This document shows, one piece after another, positions 47,668 through 56,601 of a DNA stretch of 64,000 nt (its first letter is position 1; each line of letters opens with the position of its first letter). Below the pieces are notes generated by a model. It did no database searches, was not told the origin of the DNA, and worked only from the letters and a program-made list of their open reading frames with translations. A program made the translations under genes and the position numbers. The stretch is taken from assembly GCF_000786695.1 (NCBI RefSeq), contig NZ_CP009962.1:1302001-1366000 (forward strand), in the 5' to 3' direction. The DNA is from Collimonas arenae. GTDB taxonomy: Bacteria; Pseudomonadota; Gammaproteobacteria; Burkholderiales; Burkholderiaceae_D.

Positions 47668-50379
47668 ATGCGCACCGATACTTCCGCTACACCACCAACC
47701 ATTCATCGTAAGGATTACACCGTCCCTGCATTTCTGGTCGACACCGTCGACATGGGTTTCGATCTCGATCCTGCCGCGACCCGTATTGCTACTCGCATCA
47801 CGATGCGCCGTAATCCGGCCAGTACGAGCAAGGAAATCGTTTTGTTCGGCGAAGAGCTGGAACTGGTGCAGTTGCGCCTCAACGGCAAGCAACTGAAGGC
47901 CAGCCAGTACAAGCTGGAAACTGGCAAATTGCGCATCGCTTCCGCGCCCGCCAAGGTGGTGTTGGAAATTGAAACGCTGACCAGCCCGGAAAAGAATACT
48001 TCGCTGATGGGTTTGTACGTCTCCAATGGTAATTTTTTCACCCAGTGCGAAGCCCAAGGTTTCCGCAAGATCACCTATTTCCCGGATCGTCCGGATGTGA
48101 TGGCCAAGTACACCGTCATGTTGCGCGCCGACAAAAAGAAATATCCGGTATTGCTGTCGAACGGCAACCTGATCGAAGAGGGCGACCTGCCGGATGGCCG
48201 GCATTATGCCAAATGGGAAGACCCATTCAATAAGCCTTCTTATCTGTTCGCGCTGGTGGCCGGCAACCTGGTCTGTCAGGAACAAAAATACACCTTGAAA
48301 TCCGGCCGTGAAGTCTTGCTGCAAGTCTGGGTCGAAGACGGTAATCTGGATAAGACCCAGCACGCCATGGATTCGTTGATCAACAGTATCCGTTGGGATG
48401 AAGAACGCTTCGGCTTGGAGCTGGACCTGGACCGTTTCATGATCGTTGCTGTCGGCGACTTCAACATGGGCGCAATGGAAAACAAGGGCCTGAACATTTT
48501 CAACACCAAGTATGTGCTGGCTAATTCGCGCATCGCCACCGACGTCGATTACGCCAATATCGAAGCGGTGGTCGGTCACGAATACTTCCACAACTGGACC
48601 GGCAATCGCGTCACCTGCCGCGACTGGTTTCAGTTGTCGCTGAAAGAAGGCCTGACAGTCTTCCGCGACCAGGAGTTCTCGGCTGACATGATCGGCACCG
48701 ACAGCGGCCGCGCCGTCAAGCGCATCGATGATGTACGCGTTTTGCGCCAGGCCCAGTTCCCTGAGGATGCCGGTCCGATGGCTCACTCGGTACGTCCTGA
48801 TTCGTATGTGGAAATCAATAATTTCTACACCGTCACGATTTACGAAAAGGGCGCAGAAGTAGTGCGCATGTACCAGACCTTGTTTGGCCGCGACGGCTTC
48901 CGTAAAGGCATGGATTTGTACTTCGAACGCCATGACGGCCACGCAGTCGAGTGCGACGATTTCCGCGCTGCTATGGTCGATGCCAACGGCCGCGATCTGA
49001 GCCAGTTCGAACGTTGGTACAGCCAGGCCGGCACGCCGCGGGTGCAAGTGCAGAGCAAGTACGATGCGGACAAGAAGACTTACGAGCTGACGCTGTCGCA
49101 AACTTGCGTGCCGACACCGGGGCAAACCAAGAAACTGCCTTTCCATATCCCGGTGGCGGTCGGCCTGCTCGACAGCAGCGGCAAAGACATGACACTGCGT
49201 CTGAGCAGCGACGGCAAAGGCAAAGTCAACGATGACACCACCCGCGTACTTGAACTGACCAAGGCGCAGCAGACTTTCCGTTTTATCGATGTCGCCGAAC
49301 AACCTGTACCGTCGATCTTGCGTAATTTTTCCGCACCGGTGGTGCTGGATGTCGCCTATACCGATGCCGAACTGGCTTTCCTGTTGGCGCACGACAGCGA
49401 TCCGTTCAACCGTTGGGAAGCAGGCCAACGTTTGGCGACGCGCAGCTTGCTGACGCTGACGACAGCTGTTCAAGAAGCATCGCAAGCCGGCAATGTGGTG
49501 GCGCTGGAAGATGTATTGAACAACGCTGCCTCCAATAGCGCGGCCTTGGGCAACGCACTGGGCTTGATCCTTAACGACAGCACGCTCGACGCCGCTTTCC
49601 GCGAACAGGCCCTGACGCTGCCGTCGGAATTGCTGTTGGCGGAACAGACCGACGTCATCGATCCGCAAGCGATCCATGCATCGCGCCAATATTTGCGTGG
49701 CAAACTGGGGCAAGCGCTCAAGGATGATTTGCTGGCTGCTTATCACGCCAACCAGACGCCTGGCGAATATAGTCCGGATGCTGACGCTGCCGGTAAGCGC
49801 GCGTTGAAGAACGTCGCCTTGTCGTATCTGATCCAGGCCGACGAAGCTGGCTCGCACGCGCTGGCGCAGCAGCAGTACGACAACGCCAACAACATGACTG
49901 ACCGCCTGGCTGCATTGGTGGCGCTGACCAACAGCAGTGCGCCTGGCAAGGCCGCTGCGCTGGAGAAGTTCTATCAGGACTTCGAGCAGGAAGCGCTGGT
50001 CATCGACAAATGGTTTGCGTTGCAAGCCACAGCTTATACTGCCGACGTCGCCACCATTCGCGCACTGGCGCTGCATCCGGCGTTCACGTTGAAAAACCCG
50101 AATCGCGCGCGCAGCCTGATTTTCAGTTTCTGCAGCGGTAATCCAGCCAATTTCCATGCGGTCGACGGCAGCGGTTATGAATTCTGGGCCGACCAGGTGA
50201 TCGCGCTCAATGGCGTCAACCCGCAAGTTGCCGCACGCTTGTCGCGCAGCCTGGACCGCTGGCGCAAGTATGCGCCAGCACTGCAGGAAAAAATGCGTAG
50301 CGCCTTGCAACGTGTGGCGGCGGCGCCTAATTTGTCGAAGGATGTACTGGAGGTAATTGGCAAAGCACTCGCCAATTGA
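47668..50379 (+). CDS. pepN: Aminopeptidase N
   Basis: PepN (903 aa) is a cytosolic M1-family zinc aminopeptidase that removes N-terminal residues in the last steps of protein breakdown. The exopeptidase motif GAMEN is at 268-272. The zinc site is HEYFH at 304-308 with Glu327 in SLKEGL as third ligand. The C-terminal half is the helical domain of the bacterial PepN type. Length is right for the family and the frame is intact. It precedes fbp by 77 bp on the same strand. Confidence 0.97.
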   Translation: MRTDTSATPPTIHRKDYTVPAFLVDTVDMGFDLDPAATRIATRITMRRNPASTSKEIVLFGEELELVQLRLNGKQLKASQYKLETGKLRIASAPAKVVLEIETLTSPEKNTSLMGLYVSNGNFFTQCEAQGFRKITYFPDRPDVMAKYTVMLRADKKKYPVLLSNGNLIEEGDLPDGRHYAKWEDPFNKPSYLFALVAGNLVCQEQKYTLKSGREVLLQVWVEDGNLDKTQHAMDSLINSIRWDEERFGLELDLDRFMIVAVGDFNMGAMENKGLNIFNTKYVLANSRIATDVDYANIEAVVGHEYFHNWTGNRVTCRDWFQLSLKEGLTVFRDQEFSADMIGTDSGRAVKRIDDVRVLRQAQFPEDAGPMAHSVRPDSYVEINNFYTVTIYEKGAEVVRMYQTLFGRDGFRKGMDLYFERHDGHAVECDDFRAAMVDANGRDLSQFERWYSQAGTPRVQVQSKYDADKKTYELTLSQTCVPTPGQTKKLPFHIPVAVGLLDSSGKDMTLRLSSDGKGKVNDDTTRVLELTKAQQTFRFIDVAEQPVPSILRNFSAPVVLDVAYTDAELAFLLAHDSDPFNRWEAGQRLATRSLLTLTTAVQEASQAGNVVALEDVLNNAASNSAALGNALGLILNDSTLDAAFREQALTLPSELLLAEQTDVIDPQAIHASRQYLRGKLGQALKDDLLAAYHANQTPGEYSPDADAAGKRALKNVALSYLIQADEAGSHALAQQQYDNANNMTDRLAALVALTNSSAPGKAAALEKFYQDFEQEALVIDKWFALQATAYTADVATIRALALHPAFTLKNPNRARSLIFSFCSGNPANFHAVDGSGYEFWADQVIALNGVNPQVAARLSRSLDRWRKYAPALQEKMRSALQRVAAAPNLSKDVLEVIGKALAN

Positions 50380-50456
50380 TTTTTGTCGATTCGCCGCGGA
50401 TCAGGGAGTGGTATGCCATGATTGGCGGCGAAGAGCCGTAACGAAGAAAGAGCACT

Positions 50457-51458
50457 ATGAAACGTATTAGTCTTACGCAGCACCTGATCGAGCAACAACG
50501 GCTGCACAATAGCATTCCGGCGGAATTGCGCTTGCTGATCGAAGTGGTGGGCCGCGCCTGCAAAACCATCAGCCACGCGGTCGGCAAGGGCGCACTGGGC
50601 GAAGTCCTGGGCAGCGCCGATAGCGAAAACGTGCAGGGCGAAGTGCAGAAAAAACTGGATATCATTTCCAACGAAATCCTGCTCGAAGCCAATGAATGGG
50701 GCGGCCATCTGGCAGCCATGGCATCGGAAGAAATGGAGTCGATCCATCCGATCCCGAACCGTTATCCGCAAGGCGAATACATGCTACTGTTCGATCCGCT
50801 CGACGGCTCCAGCAACATTGACGTCAACGTCTCGATCGGCACCATCTTTTCGGTGCTGAAAGCGCCGGACGGCATGAAAACACCGACCGAACAAGACTTC
50901 ATGCAATCCGGCCGCAAGCAGGTTGCGGCTGGCTACGCGGTGTATGGCCCGCAAACCATGCTGGTCCTGACCACTGGCAACGGCGTGCATTGCTTTACCC
51001 TGGACCGCGAAATGGGTTCATGGGTACTTACCCAACGCGACATGCAGATTCCGGCCGAGACCAAGGAATTTGCAATCAACGCGTCCAACGCTCGCCACTG
51101 GCATTCGCCGGTCACGCGTTATGTCAACGAAATGCTGGCTGGCAGCACCGGCCCGCGCCAAAAGGATTTCAACATGCGCTGGATCGCCTCGATGGTGGCG
51201 GACGTCCATCGTATCCTCAATCGCGGCGGCATTTTCATGTATCCAGCCGATGCGCGTGAACCGGACAAGCCAGGCAAGCTGCGTCTGATGTATGAAGCCA
51301 ATCCGATGGCCTTTATCGTCGAGCAAGCCGGTGGTGCAGCTACCGACGGCAAGCAAGCGATCATGGATATCCAGCCAGAGAAGCTGCACCAGCGAGTGCC
51401 TGTGTTCCTCGGCTCCAAGAGTGAAGTCGAACTGGTGACGCGCTATCACCAGGAGTAA
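50457..51458 (+). CDS. fbp: Fructose-1,6-bisphosphatase class I
   Basis: Fbp (333 aa) removes the 1-phosphate from fructose 1,6-bisphosphate in gluconeogenesis. The metal-binding core [20 protein letters not shown] (about residues 109-128) and the substrate region [20 protein letters not shown] with [15 protein letters not shown] are strongly conserved. It follows pepN closely, so the two may share a transcript. Confidence 0.97.
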   Translation: MKRISLTQHLIEQQRLHNSIPAELRLLIEVVGRACKTISHAVGKGALGEVLGSADSENVQGEVQKKLDIISNEILLEANEWGGHLAAMASEEMESIHPIPNRYPQGEYMLLFDPLDGSSNIDVNVSIGTIFSVLKAPDGMKTPTEQDFMQSGRKQVAAGYAVYGPQTMLVLTTGNGVHCFTLDREMGSWVLTQRDMQIPAETKEFAINASNARHWHSPVTRYVNEMLAGSTGPRQKDFNMRWIASMVADVHRILNRGGIFMYPADAREPDKPGKLRLMYEANPMAFIVEQAGGAATDGKQAIMDIQPEKLHQRVPVFLGSKSEVELVTRYHQE

Positions 51459-51644
51459 TCAGGCGTAAATCAGGCGTAATCTGGAGTAGGACAGGAAGCC
51501 CGCTGCGGGGGCGCTGGTCAGGTCAGAAGACCAGCCCTTGCGCAACGGTAAAATGCCAGACGTTGTAAAATTGCGCCTTGTCGGCAATCGCTCTACAGCA
51601 AACGCTTTACGGCAATACCCATCAATAGACACAAGAGGAATAGA

Positions 51645-51929
51645 TTGAAAACAGCACTAGTCGGAGATAAGGATATCCCCGAGTTCGACAAAGATATCAT
51701 GGCCAATCTGCTGATCACGATCGTGGAAGAGAAGCTCGTGCGACAAGAGCAGATGCTGATCGCCGTAGTGAATGCGAAGCAGGAAATCTACCGCGTCATC
51801 GGCGCGGCTGATCGCAAGCAGTTCATCAACGCGGTGGAGGAACTGGAAGATCTGGAACTGAGCAACGAACTGGATGAAATCGATCGCGCCAAGAATGGCT
51901 ATGATGCGATTTTCGGTTTGAACACATAA
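51645..51929 (+). CDS. Conserved-looking 94-aa protein of unknown function, TTG start
   Basis: I do not recognise this protein. It is 94 aa, acidic, predicted almost wholly helical, with no membrane segment or signal peptide: IMANLLITIVEEKLVRQEQM is followed by IGAADRKQFINAVEELEDL. The TTG at 51645 has AGAGGA just upstream (51634-51639), which supports it; the first ATG, at residue 19, has no such site. The gene stands between fbp and the DUF2726 gene with its own leader of about 185 bp, in which I see no gene. A small cytosolic binding or regulatory protein is conceivable, but nothing specific supports this. Confidence 0.65.
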   Translation: MKTALVGDKDIPEFDKDIMANLLITIVEEKLVRQEQMLIAVVNAKQEIYRVIGAADRKQFINAVEELEDLELSNELDEIDRAKNGYDAIFGLNT

Positions 51930-51953
51930 CTGAACAGCTTTATTGGCCTCTCC

Positions 51954-51982
51954 ATGCTGTCTGCTCGATGAGCTGACAGCAT
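51954..51982 (+). other. Stem-loop after the 94-aa gene
   Basis: ATGCTGTC (51954-51961) pairs with GACAGCAT (51975-51982) around a loop that itself can form a short GCTC/GAGC stem. No T run follows, so it is a weak terminator candidate. Confidence 0.45.
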
Positions 51983-52146
51983 CATTGCTGTAGAAAAATC
52001 ACATTCCTGCGCCGTTCCTGATGACGTGATTCAGCGTTTTCTCCTCGCATTCCCTGGTTTTACCTCCCAAACTCACCAATTTTATCTTCATTATATTTCT
52101 ATATGGAAATATAATGGCCGCTGCGTTCAACCAGGGGAACAGAATA

Positions 52147-52704
52147 ATGAAAGCAGTCATCGCACTGACCGTGCTGACGATGATCATCTTGGCTGTCATA
52201 GCCGTGGTCACCAGAGAGAAGCAGGCGACACAACAAAAACGCCGCGAATACATCAGGAAAAAACCATTGTCGAATAACGATCAGGTCATGTACTGGCGGC
52301 TGGTGGGCGCCTTGCCGGATCATATGGTGCTGGCGCAAGTCAGCCTGGGTCGTTGCCTTGGCACCAAGGACAGCGGCGGACTGGATACCCTGACATCGAA
52401 GAACCTGGATTTCGTGGTGTGCGACAAAGCCAGCGAAGTGGTTGCGGTCATTGAAATTGATAATAAGAACCACAACGTCAAAACCATCAGTAAAGAGGAT
52501 GAGCGGAAATATAAGGCGCTGAAAAATGCAGGTATAGACATCATCCGCTGGCGTGCAAATTCGTTGCCCAGCGAAGCCGATATCCGAGAACGCTTCACCT
52601 TGCTGGATCCGACCAAAAAACTGCGGGTAGTGAAGAACAAGACGCATCAAACCAGCATATTCGGTATCGGTATCGGTAAATACCGGAATACCGGCGCCGG
52701 CTAA
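52147..52704 (+). CDS. Membrane-anchored DUF2726 protein (nuclease-like fold)
   Basis: This 185-aa protein has an N-terminal membrane anchor (AVIALTVLTMIILAVIAVV) and a DUF2726 domain. The strand DFVVCDKASEVVAVIEIDNK, with an Asp followed by E-x-D and a Lys, resembles the PD-(D/E)xK nuclease core, and the following RKYKALKNAGIDIIRW matches the family end. DUF2726 domains are often near DNA-processing proteins but their activity is unproven. The ATG at 52147 follows GGGGA and is preferred to the one at 52114. Nothing nearby links it to defence or repair. Confidence 0.83.
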   Translation: MKAVIALTVLTMIILAVIAVVTREKQATQQKRREYIRKKPLSNNDQVMYWRLVGALPDHMVLAQVSLGRCLGTKDSGGLDTLTSKNLDFVVCDKASEVVAVIEIDNKNHNVKTISKEDERKYKALKNAGIDIIRWRANSLPSEADIRERFTLLDPTKKLRVVKNKTHQTSIFGIGIGKYRNTGAG

Positions 52705-52739
52705 TTAGCTCGCCCTGAGGAATTGCGCTTCGGCGGATT

Positions 52740-54143
52740 CTATACTGTAATCACGCAGTTCCGGCCCTGGTCTTTGGCACGATAAAGACGCTCGTCGGCG
52801 GCACGGAAAATCGTGTCGATGGTCGTGCCGTCCTGGCCGAACTGCGAAACCCCGATACTCACCGTGAGTATCAGCTTGGGTACCAGGATACTTTCGAATA
52901 CGGCGTTTTCAGTGGCTTGCCGGATGCGTTCACCTATCGTCACTGCCAATTCCATTGTCGCCTGCGGCAGCAGCACCATGAATTCTTCGCCGCCCATGCG
53001 CGCCACGCTGTCGTAGGGGCGGATCTCTTCCGAGCATTTTTGTACGAAACCCTGCAAGACTTGATCGCCCACTTGGTGGCCGTAGCGGTCATTGATCGCC
53101 TTGAAGTTGTCCAAATCGAGAGCGAGCATCGCGAATGACAGATCGTCGCGCTTGGCCCTGGCGATTTCGGCATCCACGCGTTCAATGAAGTGGCGCCGGT
53201 TAGATGCGCCGGTCAGTGGATCGGTTGACGCCAGGTGCTCCAGCATCTGGTTGCTGCGCTGCAGTTCCTGCAGGGCGCTTTCGGTCCTCACCATAGCCAT
53301 CGCCAGACGGTTCACCATTTCTTCTTGGTTGTAGATATTAGCAAACGAACGCGTAGTGTGAAATGCCTTGATGATGCCGTAGCTCAGGATGAAAAAGCCG
53401 CCGGCAAAGATCGCATGCGCCAGCCACCACATATGGTTCCACGGCTTGCCAAGGATGAACGCCAGCGACGACAAGCCGAACAAGGCGATCGAAATACCGA
53501 AAACGGTCATCAGCGGCGAGCGGATCCGACCGATCAGCATGAGGCTGAGATCGACTGCCGAAAACAGCAGGGCGCCACCTTCCATCGCCAGGCGTACTGC
53601 CGGGCTGCTTGCGATCGGGGAATAAGCAAGTATCGCTACCGCAACGTCGACGACCAGAAACACCGCGATCCAGGCCAGCCATGGCCGCGGATTAACTCGT
53701 TGTTCCGGTGTGTCGGGCTCCTGGTTGAACGATAACAGTCCTATCAGTAGCAGGATAGACATAGCCAGTCGAGAGGCCGGGCCGTATAGCAGGAATAGCC
53801 AGATATTGTGGTGCGCCATGCCGGTAAAGGCGCCGTGTGGAGCATAGATCAGGGTAAAGCCAAGAAAGCCCAATGTGAGCCAGCGCAACAGCGGCTCTCC
53901 CGACGACAGATAGCAGCGCCAGCTCACATAGGCCACGAACAGGCCTTCGATAGTGGCGCCTGCAATCGCGATTTCGTGAAACAGGTGGTTTTCAAATTTG
54001 AGCGCCGGATCCTGGAAAAAATACAGGTAGGCAATCAAAGCGACCGGGGACAGGGCGAAACCGGCGATCAGGAATGCTGCATAAATTTTGGTCGCGCGGC
54101 GAATGGATTCCGGCCGCTCACCGATAGTTACGCTCATGTCCAT
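52740..54143 (-). CDS. Membrane-bound diguanylate cyclase (GGDEF)
   Basis: This 467-aa protein should make cyclic di-GMP. The N-terminal half (to about residue 275) has about eight hydrophobic helices forming a membrane sensor of unknown ligand. A coiled region then leads to a GGDEF domain that begins DPLTGASNRRHF. The active site is GGEEF at 384-388, intact, and RPYD at 375-378, five residues before it, is the inhibitory I-site that binds product. There is no EAL domain. ATGs at 54149, 54143 and 54137 are close together; AAGG lies best for 54143. It is a single gene. Confidence 0.92.
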   Translation of the reverse strand: MDMSVTIGERPESIRRATKIYAAFLIAGFALSPVALIAYLYFFQDPALKFENHLFHEIAIAGATIEGLFVAYVSWRCYLSSGEPLLRWLTLGFLGFTLIYAPHGAFTGMAHHNIWLFLLYGPASRLAMSILLLIGLLSFNQEPDTPEQRVNPRPWLAWIAVFLVVDVAVAILAYSPIASSPAVRLAMEGGALLFSAVDLSLMLIGRIRSPLMTVFGISIALFGLSSLAFILGKPWNHMWWLAHAIFAGGFFILSYGIIKAFHTTRSFANIYNQEEMVNRLAMAMVRTESALQELQRSNQMLEHLASTDPLTGASNRRHFIERVDAEIARAKRDDLSFAMLALDLDNFKAINDRYGHQVGDQVLQGFVQKCSEEIRPYDSVARMGGEEFMVLLPQATMELAVTIGERIRQATENAVFESILVPKLILTVSIGVSQFGQDGTTIDTIFRAADERLYRAKDQGRNCVITV

Positions 54144-54370
54144 ATGCATCCTTGGCTCAGATGATGGCGCCGTCGCTTGGCGGCGATTTGTCAGCTCGCA
54201 ATATGACAATTAAAAACAGATTCTTACAAGCAAGGTAACAAACATTTTCCAGTTTCGATAGGATTTTTGTAGATTTAATTGAGAAACTGTCATTTTATGC
54301 AGGGTAACGTGAATCCCGTTTTACGCCGGTAGCATATAAGATGCTAAGAAATTCAATTTGGAGTTTCAGT

Positions 54371-54745
54371 ATGAATGGCCAACAAGACAGCGGAGAATTT
54401 GCCAAATTGCGCGAAGAAATACGCACTTTCGTCGAAGAACGTGACTGGGATCAGTTTCATACGCCCAAAAACCTGTCTTCCGCATTGTGTGTCGAGGCCG
54501 CCGAGCTGCTTGAGCATTTTCAATGGCTTCAAAACGGCAGCAGCGACGAACTCGGTCCGGTCAAGCTGGAGCAGGTCAGGCACGAGATGGCAGATGTGCT
54601 GACTTACCTGATTCGCCTTGCCGATAAACTGAATGTCGACCTGAGCGCAGCGGTGTCCGAAAAAATGGTCCTCAATCGCGCCAAGTATCCCGCAGACATA
54701 GTGCGTGGAGATGCGCGCAAATATGACGAATACAAGAATCGGTAA
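54371..54745 (+). CDS. MazG-like nucleotide pyrophosphohydrolase
   Basis: This 124-aa all-alpha enzyme belongs to the MazG/dCTPase superfamily that hydrolyses nucleoside triphosphates to monophosphates. The metal-binding helix is seen in ALCVEAAELLEHFQW, and the second set of acidic residues in VRHEMADVLTYLIRLADKL. The single-domain length matches the RS21-C6-like group rather than full-length MazG. The ATG at 54371 has GGAG upstream. Its substrate is not known. Confidence 0.9.
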   Translation: MNGQQDSGEFAKLREEIRTFVEERDWDQFHTPKNLSSALCVEAAELLEHFQWLQNGSSDELGPVKLEQVRHEMADVLTYLIRLADKLNVDLSAAVSEKMVLNRAKYPADIVRGDARKYDEYKNR

Positions 54746-54783
54746 AGGTTCATGCGCGGTGATTAACCGTGATTGCTGCGCAG

Positions 54784-55221
54784 TCAGTTGTCTGCGTTGT
54801 CTTCCGCTCGACGCGCTTGAGCGGATTTTGCAATCCTGCCATGTTCCAGGCTAGCGACATTGGCGCACTCACCTGCGGCCCAGGTTTCATGCAGCGTTGA
54901 GCGCAAGGCTTGCAAATGTTGCCGCTGCTCGCGCAGCGTGTTCATCAGTTGATCGATTTCATGTAGGCGGCCGTCCAGTTTGTGCAAAAGCTGATCCTTG
55001 GACAGTTCTTGATGGCTGGCGAATACGCTTCGTATTGCATCCAGCGAAAATCCCAGGCCTTGCGCCATCTGGATCTGTCGCAGGCGTTCCAGGGCGGTAT
55101 CGGCATATTCGCGATAGCCGTTGGCGCCACGCCCGGGTTTGGGCAGCAGGCCACTTTGCTCGTAATAGCGGATGGCTGAAGGCGCTACGCCAGCTTTTTC
55201 CGCCAGTTCCCCGATCTTCAT
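54784..55221 (-). CDS. MerR-family transcriptional regulator
   Basis: This 145-aa regulator has the MerR winged helix (MKIGELAEKAGVAPSAIRYY), ANGYREYADTALERLRQIQ and a dimerisation coiled coil (HKLDGRLHEIDQLMNTLREQ). It has only one Cys, so it lacks the SoxR iron-sulphur cluster and the usual metal-binding cysteines; the ligand is more likely organic or redox-related. It is divergent from the Old Yellow Enzyme gene over 69 bp that carry a MerR-type promoter. Confidence 0.93.
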   Translation of the reverse strand: MKIGELAEKAGVAPSAIRYYEQSGLLPKPGRGANGYREYADTALERLRQIQMAQGLGFSLDAIRSVFASHQELSKDQLLHKLDGRLHEIDQLMNTLREQRQHLQALRSTLHETWAAGECANVASLEHGRIAKSAQARRAEDNADN

Positions 55222-55226
55222 TATGC

Positions 55227-55257
55227 TTGACCTTCAAGTTGACTTTAATCTTAGGAT
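55227..55257 (+). promoter_or_regulatory. MerR-type promoter with 19-bp spacer
   Basis: TTGACC (55227-55232) and TAGGAT (55252-55257) are 19 bp apart. The spacer carries an imperfect dyad, CCTTCAAGT-TG-ACTTTAATC (from 55231). This overlong spacer with a central dyad is the mark of MerR-controlled promoters, in which the regulator twists the DNA to activate. It lies 34 bp before the oxidoreductase ATG. Confidence 0.72.
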
Positions 55258-55290
55258 ACAGTATTTCCATCACCTGCCAACGGTTTTGCC

Positions 55291-56526
55291 ATGCAATCAT
55301 CCTTGTTTTCAAATTTGCAACTCCCCAATGGCAGCGTGCTGCCCAATCGCCTGGCCAAGGCGGCGATGGAAGAAAATATGGCTGACGCAGGACAATTGCC
55401 GGGCCCGGCCATCCAGCGTCTTTATTATGCTTGGGCCGAAGGCGGAGCGGGTTTGATCATCACCGGCAATGTCATGATCGACGGCGCGGCGCTGACCGGC
55501 CCGGGCGGCATTGTGCTGGAGGCGGATACGCCGTTGGCGCCCTTTATGCAATGGGCTGATGCAGCAAAGCACAAAGGTGCGCAAGTATGGATGCAGATTA
55601 ATCATCCGGGACGCCAGGTAATGGCAGCCATGGGTGGCCGCGCATGGGCGCCATCGGCGGTGGCGCTGGATATGGGTAAGCACAGCAAGCTGTTTGTGCA
55701 ACCGAAAGCCATGAATAGTGCTGAAATCCGGGAGGTCATCGCACGTTTTGCGGCTACCGCCGAAGCGGCCGAGCGGGCCGGTTTTACAGGCGTCGAGATT
55801 CATGCTGCGCATGGTTATCTGATATCGCAATTCTTGTCGCCACTGAGCAATCAGCGTAAGGACGAATGGGGCGGCAGCTTGCAAAACCGGGCGCGCATGT
55901 TGCTGGATGTTGTACGCGCGGTGAGGGCAAGAGTTTCTGCCGGCTTTTGCGTGGCGGTGAAGCTCAATTCAGCCGATTTCCAACGCGGCGGCTTCACCGA
56001 AGACGATGCCAGGCAGGTGATACTTTGGCTGAACCAGATGCCGGTAGACTTGGTTGAGCTGTCTGGCGGCAGCTATGAAAGCCCCGCCATGCAAGGACGC
56101 ACTGCAGACGGCCGTAGTCTGGCGCGCGAAGCCTATTTCCTGGAGTTCGCGAAAGAACTGGCCGCAGTCGCCCAAATGCCATTGATGACCACCGGCGGGA
56201 TTCGCCGCAAGGCTGTCGCGGAACAGGTACTGGCCGGTGGCGTGGCAGTGGTCGGCATGGCTACCGCGTTGGCGATTGCCCCTGACCTGCCGGCGCAATG
56301 GCAGGCGGGTGGCGACCAGGTCGCACACAGTCCGCAAGTCGATTGGAAAGATCAGGTCATGGCGGCTGTGGCGCGCATGGCGCTGGTCAAGCGCCGCTTA
56401 CGTCTGCTGGGCGACAGCCGTACCGCGAGAGGCAATCATTCAGCGCTGTGGAGCCTGGTCGGCGATCAACTGCGCACCAGGCGGCTGACAAAGCGCTATC
56501 GGCGCTGGTCGCAAGCGCGGGTGTGA
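55291..56526 (+). CDS. NADH:flavin oxidoreductase of the Old Yellow Enzyme family
   Basis: This 411-aa FMN enzyme has the TIM barrel of Old Yellow Enzymes, which reduce activated C=C bonds. LPNGSVLPNRLAKAAMEENM at the start, QINHPGRQ, GVEIHAAHGYLISQFLSP and the late LMTTGGIRR are family motifs; His-Ala-Ala-His-Gly-Tyr includes the substrate-binding His and proton-donor region. A C-terminal tail after about residue 340 makes contacts or is disordered. It is divergent from a MerR gene that very likely regulates it. The natural substrate is unknown. Confidence 0.92.
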   Translation: MQSSLFSNLQLPNGSVLPNRLAKAAMEENMADAGQLPGPAIQRLYYAWAEGGAGLIITGNVMIDGAALTGPGGIVLEADTPLAPFMQWADAAKHKGAQVWMQINHPGRQVMAAMGGRAWAPSAVALDMGKHSKLFVQPKAMNSAEIREVIARFAATAEAAERAGFTGVEIHAAHGYLISQFLSPLSNQRKDEWGGSLQNRARMLLDVVRAVRARVSAGFCVAVKLNSADFQRGGFTEDDARQVILWLNQMPVDLVELSGGSYESPAMQGRTADGRSLAREAYFLEFAKELAAVAQMPLMTTGGIRRKAVAEQVLAGGVAVVGMATALAIAPDLPAQWQAGGDQVAHSPQVDWKDQVMAAVARMALVKRRLRLLGDSRTARGNHSALWSLVGDQLRTRRLTKRYRRWSQARV

Positions 56527-56601
56527 AGCGACAAGAAGCGACAAGCGTTTATGCGTATTCGCGTTCTAAAAGCTGATTTGCAAACGTATCTATAAATTTA
56601 T

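Noticed and set aside
47647..50310. 887-codon open frame antisense to pepN
   Set aside because: It lies almost exactly over pepN, whose GAMEN and HEXXH motifs prove the plus strand; the antisense frame is a by-product of codon use.
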